A program made the translations under genes and the position numbers. This document shows positions 1 to 6,410 of a stretch of 12,706 bases of DNA, piece by piece. Source of the DNA: an uncultured Spirochaetaceae bacterium (GTDB lineage: Bacteria; Spirochaetota; Spirochaetia; Treponematales; Treponemataceae). Where the stretch lies: assembly GCA_902796985.1 (NCBI GenBank), contig CADBRC010000162.1, positions 1-12,706 of the forward strand, given 5' to 3'. Position 1 is the stretch's first letter. Each line of letters opens with the position of its first letter. The notes beneath the pieces are model-generated. The model did no database searches, had not been told where the DNA came from, and saw only the letters and a program-made list of their open reading frames with translations.

Positions 1-1
1 C

Positions 2-532
2 TTCCTCTTTCAGGATCCCTGTCTTTTCCCCGCCTGCACTGTCTACGAGAACGTCCTTCTGCCCCTGCTGAACCTGATGGCACGGGATGAGGCATCCCGG
101 ACGGCCCTGCGCTTCCTGACCGAATGCGGGCTTTCCGGCAAACTTTCTTCTTTTCCTGACGAGCTGAGCGGCGGGGAAAAGCAGCGGGCAGCCCTTGCAC
201 GGGCATTCGCTTTTCCCTCGCAGGTCATGCTCCTTGACGAGGCGTTCCAGAGTCAGGACCTCGCGCAGAAAGTCTCATTGCTCGGTCTGTTCCAGGACCT
301 GCTTGCGCAAAGCCCCCGGACGGTCATCTTTGTCAGCCACGATATACGGGAAGCCCTGTCCTGCTGTTCGCGTGTTGTCCTGCTGAAAGGAAGCCCCCTG
401 CGTGTCGGGCTTGACGAGCTGCTGCCCGCCCCGGAAGCCTCCTTCTCAGATCTCTACCTGGCCCCCGGTCCAGAAAGGCTTTCTCTGGAACGGCAGATAG
501 CCGGACTCCTGCTTGACAGGCACTTGCCCTGA
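2..532 (+). CDS. ABC transporter ATP-binding protein, SsuB/TauB-like (5' truncated)
   Basis: This is the C-terminal 176 residues of an ABC ATPase whose start lies before the window. The open frame runs from base 2 and begins at the Q-loop (FLFQDP, Gln at visible residue 4), so the Walker A part is missing. Visible motifs are the signature LSGGEKQRAALARA (residues 55-68), Walker B LLDEAF with Asp79/Glu80, and the switch His113 in FVSHD. The order and wording (QDP..FP..TVYENV, SHDIREAL) resemble the nitrate/sulfonate/taurine importer ATPases (SsuB/TauB, COG1116). The partner permease and binding protein would be expected upstream, outside the window. The D-loop region reads FQSQD where the family usually has FSALD, a mild oddity. 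The transported substrate cannot be read from this part. The family call is firm and the subfamily is likely. Confidence 0.85.
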   Translation, partial: FLFQDPCLFPACTVYENVLLPLLNLMARDEASRTALRFLTECGLSGKLSSFPDELSGGEKQRAALARAFAFPSQVMLLDEAFQSQDLAQKVSLLGLFQDLLAQSPRTVIFVSHDIREALSCCSRVVLLKGSPLRVGLDELLPAPEASFSDLYLAPGPERLSLERQIAGLLLDRHLP

Positions 533-552
533 CCGTGTACTTGCACTAGAAT
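524..552 (+). promoter_or_regulatory. Candidate sigma-70 promoter for the acyltransferase gene
   Basis: TTGCCC (524-529), 17-base spacer, TAGAAT (547-552; 5 of 6 to TATAAT). The predicted +1, seven bases after the -10, is base 559, the A of the second of two tandem ATG codons. No Shine-Dalgarno precedes the start, so a leaderless mRNA is suggested. An overlapping alternative has a perfect TTGACA (513-518) with a weaker TGTACT (536-541), also at 17 bases. Confidence 0.45.
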
Positions 553-555
553 AAG

Positions 556-1698
556 ATGATGAAAGTTCGCTACGGCTTCCTTGACGGCATGAGGGCCATC
601 GTCTGCTTCTTCGTGTTCTTCGGGCATTACTTTGTTGACTTCTGTATAACGGATATCTTCCCGATGAACTCGCCCGTCTACCGGCTTTGTCTTCTTGTTT
701 TTTACGGCTGCTACACCGTGCCCCTTTTCTGTGCGGTCAGCGGCTTTCTTGCCGTACAGAAGGAAATGGGGAAGGGCTGGCAGTTCGTGCTCGCCGTCGT
801 GAACCGCTTTCTTCGCTTTGAGCTGCCCCTTTTCTTTCTGATGGCGGTCATCCTCTTCCTGAACAAGAGAGGGTTCTTCGCATACGGGGATTTGCTCGCC
901 GAAACGCTTGCCAACAAGCAGCTGGCAGGCAACTATGCCTTTGAGTCTCATTATACCTGGCTTTTCAGGAAGCCTTTCTGGGACTTGCACGTTTACGACA
1001 ATCCCCTCTGGATGATTGGCTCGCTTTTTGCGGGCAACATCGCCCTTTACGGCTTTCGGTATGTGCAGGCCCTTTGCCGCCGTTCCCTGAAAGGCCGACT
1101 GTGCCCCGCCGTACAGCTTGCAGTCATGCTGCTGCTTTTCTTCTGGGCACGGCACGACATCCCCCTGCTCGCGACCCTGCTTGGAGGCTGCTGCGGGCTG
1201 GTACGGGAACACAGGGACAGGAAGGACAGCAGCTGCCATCCTGCGGCTGCCTTAGGAGCTTCTGCCGGTCATGCCGTAGCTTTCATTCTGCTTGCCCTCG
1301 TCCTGATTCTGAACGGATACCTCTACTTTCTCCGGGACTTCGACTTTGAGCATTTTCCGCGTTCATACGAGTGGGCGGGGCTTCTGACCGCGCTCGTCAT
1401 CCTGCATCTGGCTTTCTCATTCCGTCCTGTTCAGAAAATTCTGGAGTCCAAGCCCTTTGTCGCCTTGAGCAGCCTGTCTTTCGCAGTGTATGTCATCCAC
1501 TATCCGCTCATAGGGCTTCTTTCATGCCCGATGATATATATCCTTCAGAACAGGCTGGCTTACATCCCCCTCGTCCTGCTTGCCTTCGCCGCCACGTCTG
1601 CCGTCTGCCTCCTGCTCGCCTTTGCCTACAACCGTGTCATTGAGCGGCCCTGTTACGCCGCTATACGGAAGCTTATAGGATTTCTCGAGAAGAACTAG
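556..1698 (+). CDS. Membrane acyltransferase, acyltransferase-3 family
   Basis: A 380-residue, very hydrophobic protein with about ten predicted membrane segments. The N-terminus carries the acyltransferase-3 hallmark: Phe-Leu-Asp10-Gly-x-Arg13 followed by Gly23-His24 in the first membrane helix. The C-terminal part has the second hallmark, a Ser-Phe-Ala-Val-Tyr-Val-Ile-His-Tyr-Pro run at about residues 309-318. Family members move acyl groups (acetyl, succinyl and others) onto surface polysaccharides, lipids or other envelope molecules; the substrate here is unknown. A basic, His/Cys-containing loop around residues 215-236 is probably cytoplasmic. Two ATGs (556 and 559) are possible starts; neither has a Shine-Dalgarno, and the promoter spacing slightly favours 559. 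The gene follows the ABC ATPase by 23 bases but appears to have its own promoter. The following gene begins close behind the TAG stop. Confidence 0.85.
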   Translation: MMKVRYGFLDGMRAIVCFFVFFGHYFVDFCITDIFPMNSPVYRLCLLVFYGCYTVPLFCAVSGFLAVQKEMGKGWQFVLAVVNRFLRFELPLFFLMAVILFLNKRGFFAYGDLLAETLANKQLAGNYAFESHYTWLFRKPFWDLHVYDNPLWMIGSLFAGNIALYGFRYVQALCRRSLKGRLCPAVQLAVMLLLFFWARHDIPLLATLLGGCCGLVREHRDRKDSSCHPAAALGASAGHAVAFILLALVLILNGYLYFLRDFDFEHFPRSYEWAGLLTALVILHLAFSFRPVQKILESKPFVALSSLSFAVYVIHYPLIGLLSCPMIYILQNRLAYIPLVLLAFAATSAVCLLLAFAYNRVIERPCYAAIRKLIGFLEKN

Positions 1699-1699
1699 G

Positions 1700-1745
1700 T
1701 GCCGGGGCAGCTGCCCGCGTTTTCTTCCTTATCGCCTCCCCGGCA
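1700..1745 (+). promoter_or_regulatory. Inverted repeat between acyltransferase and FtsB-like genes
   Basis: TGCCGGGG (1700-1707) and CCCCGGCA (1738-1745) form a perfect 8-bp stem around a 30-base loop, ending just before the ATG at 1747. No T-run follows, so it is not a standard terminator. It could shield the start of the next gene or act as a weak attenuator. If a start further upstream (GTG 1699) is used, the stem is inside the coding region and may be chance. Confidence 0.3.
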
Positions 1746-1746
1746 G

Positions 1747-2316
1747 ATGCCGAAAAAGAAGCAAATGACAAAGTTTAGATTTCTTGCCGCCGCCATCTCC
1801 GGCACATTGTTTTACGTACTTACTTCCATATCATGCGGCAGGAACAGCGTCTGGGCCGAGAGGCAGCTGGAAGAGCAGAAACGCCTCCTCAGCGCGCATA
1901 CGGTCGAAATCGAAAAGATAAACGAGGAACTGAGCCTGGAGAAGGTCGCCTTGGAAAAGGATATGGACGTGGTGGCTGCCTATGCGAGGAAGCTCTCATA
2001 CATAAAGGATGGGGAAAAGCTCGTCATCATATCGGGGCTTGCTGCCGCCGAGAACAGGATTTACGATCCCGGTACTGTCCAGCTGCATGAGCCGTCCAAG
2101 TACTTTCCCGAATGGTTCTGCAAGAGCGTGGGTTTGGTTGTCTTTACTGCCGTCTATTTCATCCTCCTTATGTTCGATGCAGGAAGAGGGCTTGTCAGCT
2201 ATCGTGCACGGAAGACAGGCGGAAGGAACTACGATGAACGGAAAGGAGAGCGGACTGAGGCCCGAAGCAGCAGCCGTGCAGAGGTCCGCATGGCATCGCA
2301 GGGTGCGGTAATCTGA
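1747..2316 (+). CDS. FtsB/DivIC-like septum formation initiator family protein
   Basis: A 189-residue protein with a membrane helix at about residues 10-28, then a coiled coil (about 36-76) of Leu/Glu/Lys heptads ending in an A-R-K-L-S-Y-I-K-D-G-E segment. That segment matches the conserved end of the FtsB/DivIC (septum formation initiator) domain, typically A-R-x-x-L-G-x-x-x-x-G-E. FtsB/DivIC is a bitopic divisome protein that pairs with FtsL in the periplasm to activate septal peptidoglycan synthesis. Unusually, a second hydrophobic helix follows (about 124-145), then an Arg-rich tail, giving a hairpin topology with both ends inside. Start choice is uncertain. GTG 1699 has GAGAAG six bases upstream, ATG 1747 has no clear site, and ATG 1765 has AAGAAG three bases upstream; all are in frame. 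I chose 1747 as a compromise. The family call rests on the short motif and general shape. Confidence 0.6.
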   Translation: MPKKKQMTKFRFLAAAISGTLFYVLTSISCGRNSVWAERQLEEQKRLLSAHTVEIEKINEELSLEKVALEKDMDVVAAYARKLSYIKDGEKLVIISGLAAAENRIYDPGTVQLHEPSKYFPEWFCKSVGLVVFTAVYFILLMFDAGRGLVSYRARKTGGRNYDERKGERTEARSSSRAEVRMASQGAVI

Positions 2317-2338
2317 CAGGATGCCCCCGGAGGCAGCA

Positions 2339-2953
2339 ATGATTATAGAAAAGAACGACCCGTGTTCTTCGCGGAAAGCAGCAGACTGCCTCTCAACAGG
2401 CGGAATTGCAATCCTTCCGACCGATACAGTCTACGGTTTCAGCGGGATAGTTGACCTGAAAGGGCAGAATAAGAAATCTACGGACGACCTCATACGAAGG
2501 ATAAAAGGGCGGGGGGAGGACAAGCCTTTCATTCAGCTGATAGCTTCGCCGAATGAAATCAGCAGTTATACGGAAGACAAAATTCCGGAGGAGCTTCTGT
2601 CCCTCTGGCCCGGCCCGCTTACGATAATCGTGCATGTAAAGAAAGATTCTCCGCTGGACACGGAACTGACGACCATGGCATTCCGCTGCCCCGGGGACAG
2701 TTGGCTTCGGGAGGTCATAGCCAACACCGGCTGCCCGATTTACTCAAGCAGCGTCAACAGGAGCGGACAGCCCGTCCTGTCCGGAATAGCGGACATCGAG
2801 AAGGAATTCGGCAGCGAGGTTCAGATGATTGTTCGCGACGGCGACAAGGCCGGTTCACTTCCATCAACGATAGTCGCCGTGGAAGACGGGGGCGTAAAGG
2901 TTATCCGGCAGGGGGCATTGAAGCTGCCGGAATCTATCTCTGCCTGTCCTTGA
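2339..2953 (+). CDS. L-threonylcarbamoyladenylate synthase (Sua5/YciO/YrdC family)
   Basis: A 204-residue protein of the YrdC fold. The enzyme makes threonylcarbamoyl-AMP from threonine, bicarbonate and ATP, the first step of the t6A37 modification of ANN-decoding tRNAs. Visible motifs are L-P-T-D-T-V-Y-G (26-33), the basic K-G-R-x-E-D-K-P-F segment, L-W-P-G-P-L-T-I-I, and S-S-S-V-N-R-S-G near the C-terminal third. It is the short, TsaC-like length without a long Sua5 domain. The start at 2339 has GGAGG five bases upstream (2329-2333); an in-frame ATG at 2321 has no proper site. Its last 20 bases overlap the end of the convergent smpB gene. The YciO paralogue remains possible because YrdC-fold proteins are similar, but the KGR..KPF and SxN signatures favour the synthase. 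Confidence 0.85.
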   Translation: MIIEKNDPCSSRKAADCLSTGGIAILPTDTVYGFSGIVDLKGQNKKSTDDLIRRIKGRGEDKPFIQLIASPNEISSYTEDKIPEELLSLWPGPLTIIVHVKKDSPLDTELTTMAFRCPGDSWLREVIANTGCPIYSSSVNRSGQPVLSGIADIEKEFGSEVQMIVRDGDKAGSLPSTIVAVEDGGVKVIRQGALKLPESISACP

Positions 2954-3398
2954 ACTCCCGGGACAGTTCCAGCTTCACGTCGCGGTCTTTCATGTCCGCA
3001 CGCTTGTCAAAGACTTTCTTTCCCTTGCAGACCCCGAGCTCCAGCTTGACCCTGCCGTTTTTGAAGTAGAACTGGAGGGGAACGAGGGTATAGCCTTTCT
3101 CCGCGACCTTGCGTTCCAGCCGCTTTATCTGCTCCTTATGCAGGAGGAGCCGCTTCTTTCTGTCGGGGTTGTGGCCGAAGTTAGCCGCATAGGAATATTC
3201 GGTGATATGGCAGTTCTGTACCCAGATTTCACCTTTCTCTATGAGGGCGAAACTGTCGGGGAAGGAGACCTTGCCCTCTCGCAGGGACTTCACTTCCGAA
3301 CCCTGCAGCTCAACGCCGCACTCTATCTTCTCTTCGACCGTGTAGTTGAACCAGGCTTTCTTGTTCTGGGCTATGATTTTCCTTGCGTCATCTGCCAT
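2934..3398 (-). CDS. smpB: SsrA-binding protein SmpB
   Basis: A 154-residue protein, the usual SmpB length. SmpB binds tmRNA and brings it to stalled ribosomes for trans-translation and tagging of the unfinished peptide. The family sequence is recognisable throughout: A-W-F-N-Y-T near the start, G-V-E-L-Q-G-S-E-V-K-S-L-R-E-G, H-N-P-D-R-K-K-R-L-L-L-H-K, G-Y-T-L-V-P-L, and a basic C-terminal tail with K-K-V-F-D-K-R and K-D-R-D. The tail is the part that sits in the mRNA channel. The ATG has no Shine-Dalgarno, and its -10 lies six bases upstream, so the mRNA may be leaderless. It ends with TAG inside the 3' end of the opposing Sua5-type gene, with no terminator visible between them. The tmRNA gene itself is not in the window. 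Confidence 0.95.
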   Translation of the reverse strand: MADDARKIIAQNKKAWFNYTVEEKIECGVELQGSEVKSLREGKVSFPDSFALIEKGEIWVQNCHITEYSYAANFGHNPDRKKRLLLHKEQIKRLERKVAEKGYTLVPLQFYFKNGRVKLELGVCKGKKVFDKRADMKDRDVKLELSREFKDRQR

Positions 3399-3405
3399 GG
3401 GCTAC

Positions 3406-3434
3406 ACTATAGCCTTATTCAGGCAAAAAGTCTA
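3406..3434 (-). promoter_or_regulatory. smpB promoter with dyad at the -10
   Basis: Reading the minus strand: TAGACT (3434-3429), 17-base spacer, TATAGT (3411-3406), then six bases to the ATG. The predicted +1 is base 3399, one base before the start codon. The -10 sits inside a perfect inverted repeat GGCTA-N5-TAGCC (3400-3414). A second dyad, GTCAC-CGGCA-GTGAC (3439-3453), lies just upstream of the -35. Either dyad could be an operator. Confidence 0.6.
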
Positions 3435-3460
3435 CACTGTCACCGGCAGTGACGCTCTGT

Positions 3461-3589
3461 GGTGCCGTCCGACACCCACCACGCAAGCAGGTGCGTAGCG
3501 CGGTGCCGCCCGACACCCATCGCGCAAGCAGGTGCGTAGCGCGGTGCCGTCCGACACCCATCGCGCAAGCAGGTGCGTAGCGCGGTGCC
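3461..3589. repeat. 41-bp tandem repeat, about 3.15 copies, in the smpB/rnz intergenic region
   Basis: Three contiguous 41-bp units (3461-3501, 3502-3542, 3543-3583) plus a 6-base partial fourth (3584-3589). Units 1 and 3 differ at two positions and units 2 and 3 at one, so the expansion is recent. Each unit contains GGTGCCG-TC-CGACACC (7-bp arms, one mismatch) and a second imperfect dyad with GCGC arms, so single strands could fold. The unit length is not a multiple of three and no gene with a start signal crosses the array. This 301-base region (3399-3699) otherwise holds only the two divergent promoters. Units are contiguous with no spacers, so this is not CRISPR. Confidence 0.9.
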
Positions 3590-3618
3590 TTATGAGGGGA
3601 GATGCAGCACCACAAAAA

Positions 3619-3627
3619 GTGTCGGAC
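3619..3627. repeat. Inverted copy of the repeat core
   Basis: GTGTCGGAC is the exact reverse complement of GTCCGACAC found in repeat units 1 (3467-3475) and 3 (3549-3557). It lies 30 bases beyond the array. The array and this copy together could fold into a long hairpin, or mark the ends of a small non-coding mobile element. Confidence 0.5.
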
Positions 3628-3664
3628 GTGAATCTGGCGACTGCCTGGCATGTTAGCTCCTGCC

Positions 3665-3693
3665 TTGCCTTTTCTTCCTTTTTGGGGTAGAGT
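3665..3693 (+). promoter_or_regulatory. Candidate promoter of the RNase Z gene
   Basis: TTGCCT (3665-3670), 17-base spacer, TAGAGT (3688-3693), then GGGGAC and the ATG at 3700. Both hexamers match consensus at four of six. The predicted +1 coincides with the A of the ATG, suggesting a leaderless mRNA. The elements are moderate on their own; the match in geometry with the smpB promoter raises my confidence. Confidence 0.45.
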
Positions 3694-3699
3694 GGGGAC

Positions 3700-4629
3700 A
3701 TGAACATGGAAGCATTCGTATTGGGCTGCGGAGGAATGATGCCGTTGCCGTACCGTCACCTGACCTCCGTCCTGCTCAGGCGGGAAGGAGACCTTTTCCT
3801 CTTTGACGGGGGGGAGGGAACGCAGGTCTCGCTGAGGCGGCTGAACCTGAAATGGAAAAAAATCAATGCGATATTTGTCTCCCACACCCATGCCGACCAT
3901 GTGACGGGCCTGCCGGGCATCCTGATGCTCTCCGCCCAGGTGGAGCGGACGGAACCGCTTTACATCTATGGGCCGCCAAAAATCGCCGAGTACATAGAGA
4001 CCAGCCGCCGGGTGCTGGACATGTATATAAACTATCCGATTGTCGTCAACGAAATAACCGCCCCCTGCACGGTCTACGGGGGTGAGGACTTCTACGTCCG
4101 TGCTTTTCCCCTGTCGCATACCAAGACCTGCGTGGGCTATACGCTGGAGGAATTGGACCGGCCGGGTGAATTTGATCCGGAGGCGGCGACCAGGCTCAAG
4201 GTCCCGCGCGGACCCCTCTGGGGCAGGCTCCAGCACGGGGAGAAGGTGCTCAATGCCGACGGTCAGGAGGTGCTGCCGGAACAAGTGGTCGGCGGGGCAC
4301 GTCCGGGCAGGAAGTTCAGTTTCGTCACGGATACTCAGTACCTGCCTTCCATTGCCAAGGAGGTGCAGGGCTCTGATCTCCTTATCTGCGAGGGGATGTT
4401 CGCGGACGAGCTTGCTGATCAGGCAAAGGAGAAGAAACACATGACCGCGCGTCAGGCAGCAACGATTGCCCGGGATGCGGCCGTCCGCCGCATGGCGATG
4501 ATACACTATAGCCCCCGCTACACCGACCGCGAGCTGGAAGGACTTTTGGAGGAGGCTCGGAAGGTTTACCCCCAGGCCGAGCTGTCTCATGACCGAATGC
4601 ACTTTGACATTCCCTACAGGAATGAGTGA
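3700..4629 (+). CDS. rnz: Ribonuclease Z (tRNA 3' endonuclease)
   Basis: A 309-residue metallo-beta-lactamase-fold protein of the short RNase Z (ElaC/RNase BN) type, which cuts the 3' trailer from tRNA precursors. The N-terminus has L-G-C-G-G-M-M-P-x-P (8-17) and F-D-G-G-E-G-T-Q (35-42), both typical of RNase Z. The metal site is His62-x-His64-x-Asp66-His67 in SHTHADHV. Further ligands are seen in P-L-S-H-T-K, F-V-T-D-T and M-I-H-Y-S-P-R-Y. Asp36 reads DGGEGTQ where many homologues have DCGEGTQ. The start at 3700 is favoured by promoter spacing; ATG 3706 is an in-frame alternative. The stop overlaps the ATG of the next gene (ATGAGTGA), so the two are probably co-transcribed and coupled. A related hydrolase follows further down (5463), but that one lacks the RNase Z signatures. 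Confidence 0.9.
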   Translation: MNMEAFVLGCGGMMPLPYRHLTSVLLRREGDLFLFDGGEGTQVSLRRLNLKWKKINAIFVSHTHADHVTGLPGILMLSAQVERTEPLYIYGPPKIAEYIETSRRVLDMYINYPIVVNEITAPCTVYGGEDFYVRAFPLSHTKTCVGYTLEELDRPGEFDPEAATRLKVPRGPLWGRLQHGEKVLNADGQEVLPEQVVGGARPGRKFSFVTDTQYLPSIAKEVQGSDLLICEGMFADELADQAKEKKHMTARQAATIARDAAVRRMAMIHYSPRYTDRELEGLLEEARKVYPQAELSHDRMHFDIPYRNE

Positions 4630-5365
4630 TAGAATAGAAGAAAACGCAGGTTCCGGCGTTCATGTCTGCGCCCTCTGTAAGACCTATGGGAAGGAAGAAC
4701 GCCTTGTCCATGCTCTGGATGGCGTGGACTTTGAGGCGGATAGAGGGCAGGTGACTGTCCTCTTGGGACCGAACGGGGCGGGCAAGTCCACCCTGCTGGG
4801 CTGCATTGCGGGGGTTGTCATCCCCACGTCCGGAAAGGTCTCTGTTTGTGGGGAAAGCGAGCCTGACAGGATACGGGCAGTGGCAGGCTATTCCGGAGAA
4901 TCCGGGGGTCTGGACGGGGAACTGACCGTCGCAGAGACACTTTTCTTTGCGTCCAGGCTGCACGGCACAGGAAAGAATGAAGTCCGCCGGGCCGTGAGTC
5001 TTACAGGAATTTCGGACGTGCTCGGAAAAAAGTGCAGGACGCTCTCCAAGGGCTATGCGCAGCGGGTCAGTCTGGCAAAGGCAATATGCTTTGATTCCCC
5101 GGTGCTCGTGCTGGATGAGTTTACGGACGGGCTGGATCCTGCTCAGACGGTCTCTGTCCGTAATGCCATCAAGGAGCTTGCGGAGGAGAAGACTGTCATT
5201 GTTTCCACCCACAGTATGGGTGAGGCCGAGGAATTGGGTGGAATTGTCTATGTACTGGCACATGGACAGGTCGTTGCAAGAGGGACAGGTGATGAAATCA
5301 TCCGGAAAAGCGGAAAAAAAACGCTGGAGGAGGCTTTCATCGGCCTTACTTCCATGGAAATTTGA
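4622..5365 (+). CDS. ABC transporter ATP-binding protein, NatA/CcmA-like, without a visible permease
   Basis: A 247-residue ABC ATPase. Walker A is G-P-N-G-A-G-K-S-T (49-57), the signature is L-S-K-G-Y-A-Q-R-V (141-149), Walker B ends in Asp165-Glu166, the D-loop is G-L-D, and the switch His197 is in VSTHS. The Q-loop reads Y-S-G-E-S-G-G-L, so the usual Gln appears to be Glu93. NatA-type exporters often vary there too. The LSKG signature and E-F-T-D-G-L-D point to the NatA/ABC-2 exporter group. No ABC-2 membrane protein is next to it: the neighbours are RNase Z and a hydrolase. It must therefore pair with a distant permease or have a non-transport role. The start at 4622 overlaps the rnz stop by eight bases, with only a weak AGGA before it; an earlier in-frame ATG at 4589 lies deeper in rnz. 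Confidence 0.85.
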   Translation: MSDRIEENAGSGVHVCALCKTYGKEERLVHALDGVDFEADRGQVTVLLGPNGAGKSTLLGCIAGVVIPTSGKVSVCGESEPDRIRAVAGYSGESGGLDGELTVAETLFFASRLHGTGKNEVRRAVSLTGISDVLGKKCRTLSKGYAQRVSLAKAICFDSPVLVLDEFTDGLDPAQTVSVRNAIKELAEEKTVIVSTHSMGEAEELGGIVYVLAHGQVVARGTGDEIIRKSGKKTLEEAFIGLTSMEI

Positions 5366-5373
5366 ATTTTTCC

Positions 5374-5413
5374 TTGACCGAGTATAGAAAAACATTCGAT
5401 AATAGTATATAAT
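5374..5413 (+). promoter_or_regulatory. Candidate promoter(s) of the MBL-mltG-dnaG-rpoD unit
   Basis: Two overlapping arrangements are seen. TTGACC (5374-5379) with an 18-base spacer and GATAAT (5398-5403; 5 of 6) is one. TAGAAA (5385-5390) with a 17-base spacer and a perfect TATAAT (5408-5413) is the other. The AT-rich stretch stands out from its surroundings. The leader would be about 40-60 bases before the start at 5463. No terminator hairpin is visible after the preceding ABC gene, so read-through is also possible. Confidence 0.55.
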
Positions 5414-5462
5414 GCCTTGGTAATGGTGCTGGGCATGTAATGTCGCAGTGTGCGCTGGAGGA

Positions 5463-6410
5463 ATGGTGACAGTTCATTTCTGGGGTGTAAGGGGCTCGCT
5501 TCCGACTCCTTTGACACCAGAACAGATTCAATCAAAGATAATTGCTGCCGTAGAGCGGATTACGCCCAAGGACATAGAGTCCCAGGATGCGCGCACCCGC
5601 TTCCTCGCCATGCTGCCTGAATGGCTGTTTGGCACGGTTGGCGGTAATTCCCCCTGCGTGGAGCTGACATCCTCATCCGGCACCAAGTTTATCTTGGACG
5701 CAGGGTCAGGCCTGAGGGAGCTGTCCGTCCATGGCGAGCCTCCCAAGGATTTCCACTACTACCTTTTCATGTCTCACTTCCACTGGGATCATATACAGGG
5801 CATTCCTTTCTGGGGTGCAGGATTCAACCCCAAAGCGACAATAGAGGTCTACTCGGCTTTTCCTGATGCGGAGAAGGTTTTGAGCAGGCAGAACGATTTG
5901 CCTTATTTCCCGGAGAACTGCCGCTGGAACAGGATAAAAAGCCGCTTCCGCTTCCATCAGCTTAAGAATATGGAGACTATCTTCATCGGGACAACCAAGA
6001 TAACGATGAAGAAGATGCGGCATCCCGGAAACTCCTATTCTTATATATTCGAGGAGAACGGCAAGAAATTCGTCTATGCGACGGATGTGGAGCTGCTCGA
6101 TGCTGACCTGAACACAAAGGACGAGAAGAACAATGTTTTCAAGGACGCAGACGTGGTCATCATGGACAGCCAGTACAACATAGATGATGCGGAAGCCAAA
6201 AAGAACTGGGGGCACAACGTCTACTACCGGGCAGTTGACTTTGCCACGACATACAATACCAAGCGGCTCTTTCTCTTCCACCATGAGCCGACATACAGCG
6301 ACCAGCAGATTTATGCGATGCTGCAGGCTGCGCGCTGGTATGCGGAGTCCTCGGAGAATTCCAAGCTTCAGATTGACATAGCCATAGAAGGTCAGGACGT
6401 GGAGCTTTAA
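5463..6410 (+). CDS. MBL-fold metallo-hydrolase
   Basis: A 315-residue metallo-beta-lactamase-fold protein. It opens with the motif V-H-F-W-G-V-R-G-S-L-P-T-P, shared by a bacterial MBL subgroup usually annotated only as MBL fold metallo-hydrolase. The metal motif is His-Phe-His-Trp-Asp-His (S-H-F-H-W-D-H-I-Q-G). Later putative ligands are R-H-P-G-N-S, Y-A-T-D-V-E, M-D-S-Q-Y and F-H-H-E-P. The substrate is unknown; phosphodiester or nucleotide hydrolysis is common in this fold. GGAGG (5457-5461) is one base before ATG 5463 but four before GTG 5466, so GTG 5466 may be the true start; GTG 5448 is also in frame but has no site. The TAA stop shares one base with the mltG start, indicating one transcript with mltG, dnaG and rpoD. 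A role in envelope or nucleic-acid metabolism fits the context but is only inference. Confidence 0.8.
   Translation: MVTVHFWGVRGSLPTPLTPEQIQSKIIAAVERITPKDIESQDARTRFLAMLPEWLFGTVGGNSPCVELTSSSGTKFILDAGSGLRELSVHGEPPKDFHYYLFMSHFHWDHIQGIPFWGAGFNPKATIEVYSAFPDAEKVLSRQNDLPYFPENCRWNRIKSRFRFHQLKNMETIFIGTTKITMKKMRHPGNSYSYIFEENGKKFVYATDVELLDADLNTKDEKNNVFKDADVVIMDSQYNIDDAEAKKNWGHNVYYRAVDFATTYNTKRLFLFHHEPTYSDQQIYAMLQAARWYAESSENSKLQIDIAIEGQDVEL

Noticed and set aside
454..1239. Minus-strand open frame (261 codons) opposite the acyltransferase
   Set aside because: The plus-strand frame has clear acyltransferase-3 motifs and membrane helices; the antisense frame has none.
3461..3589. CRISPR array
   Set aside because: The 41-bp units are directly joined with no unique spacers, only three copies exist, and no cas gene is nearby.
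3415..4602. Minus-strand open frame (395 codons) across the repeats and rnz
   Set aside because: It is antisense to a well-supported RNase Z and passes through the 41-bp array, whose unit is not a multiple of three; the sequence matches no family I know.
5366..5462. Terminator after the NatA-like ABC gene
   Set aside because: There is a T-run at 5367-5371 but no stem precedes it; the gap holds promoter-like elements only.
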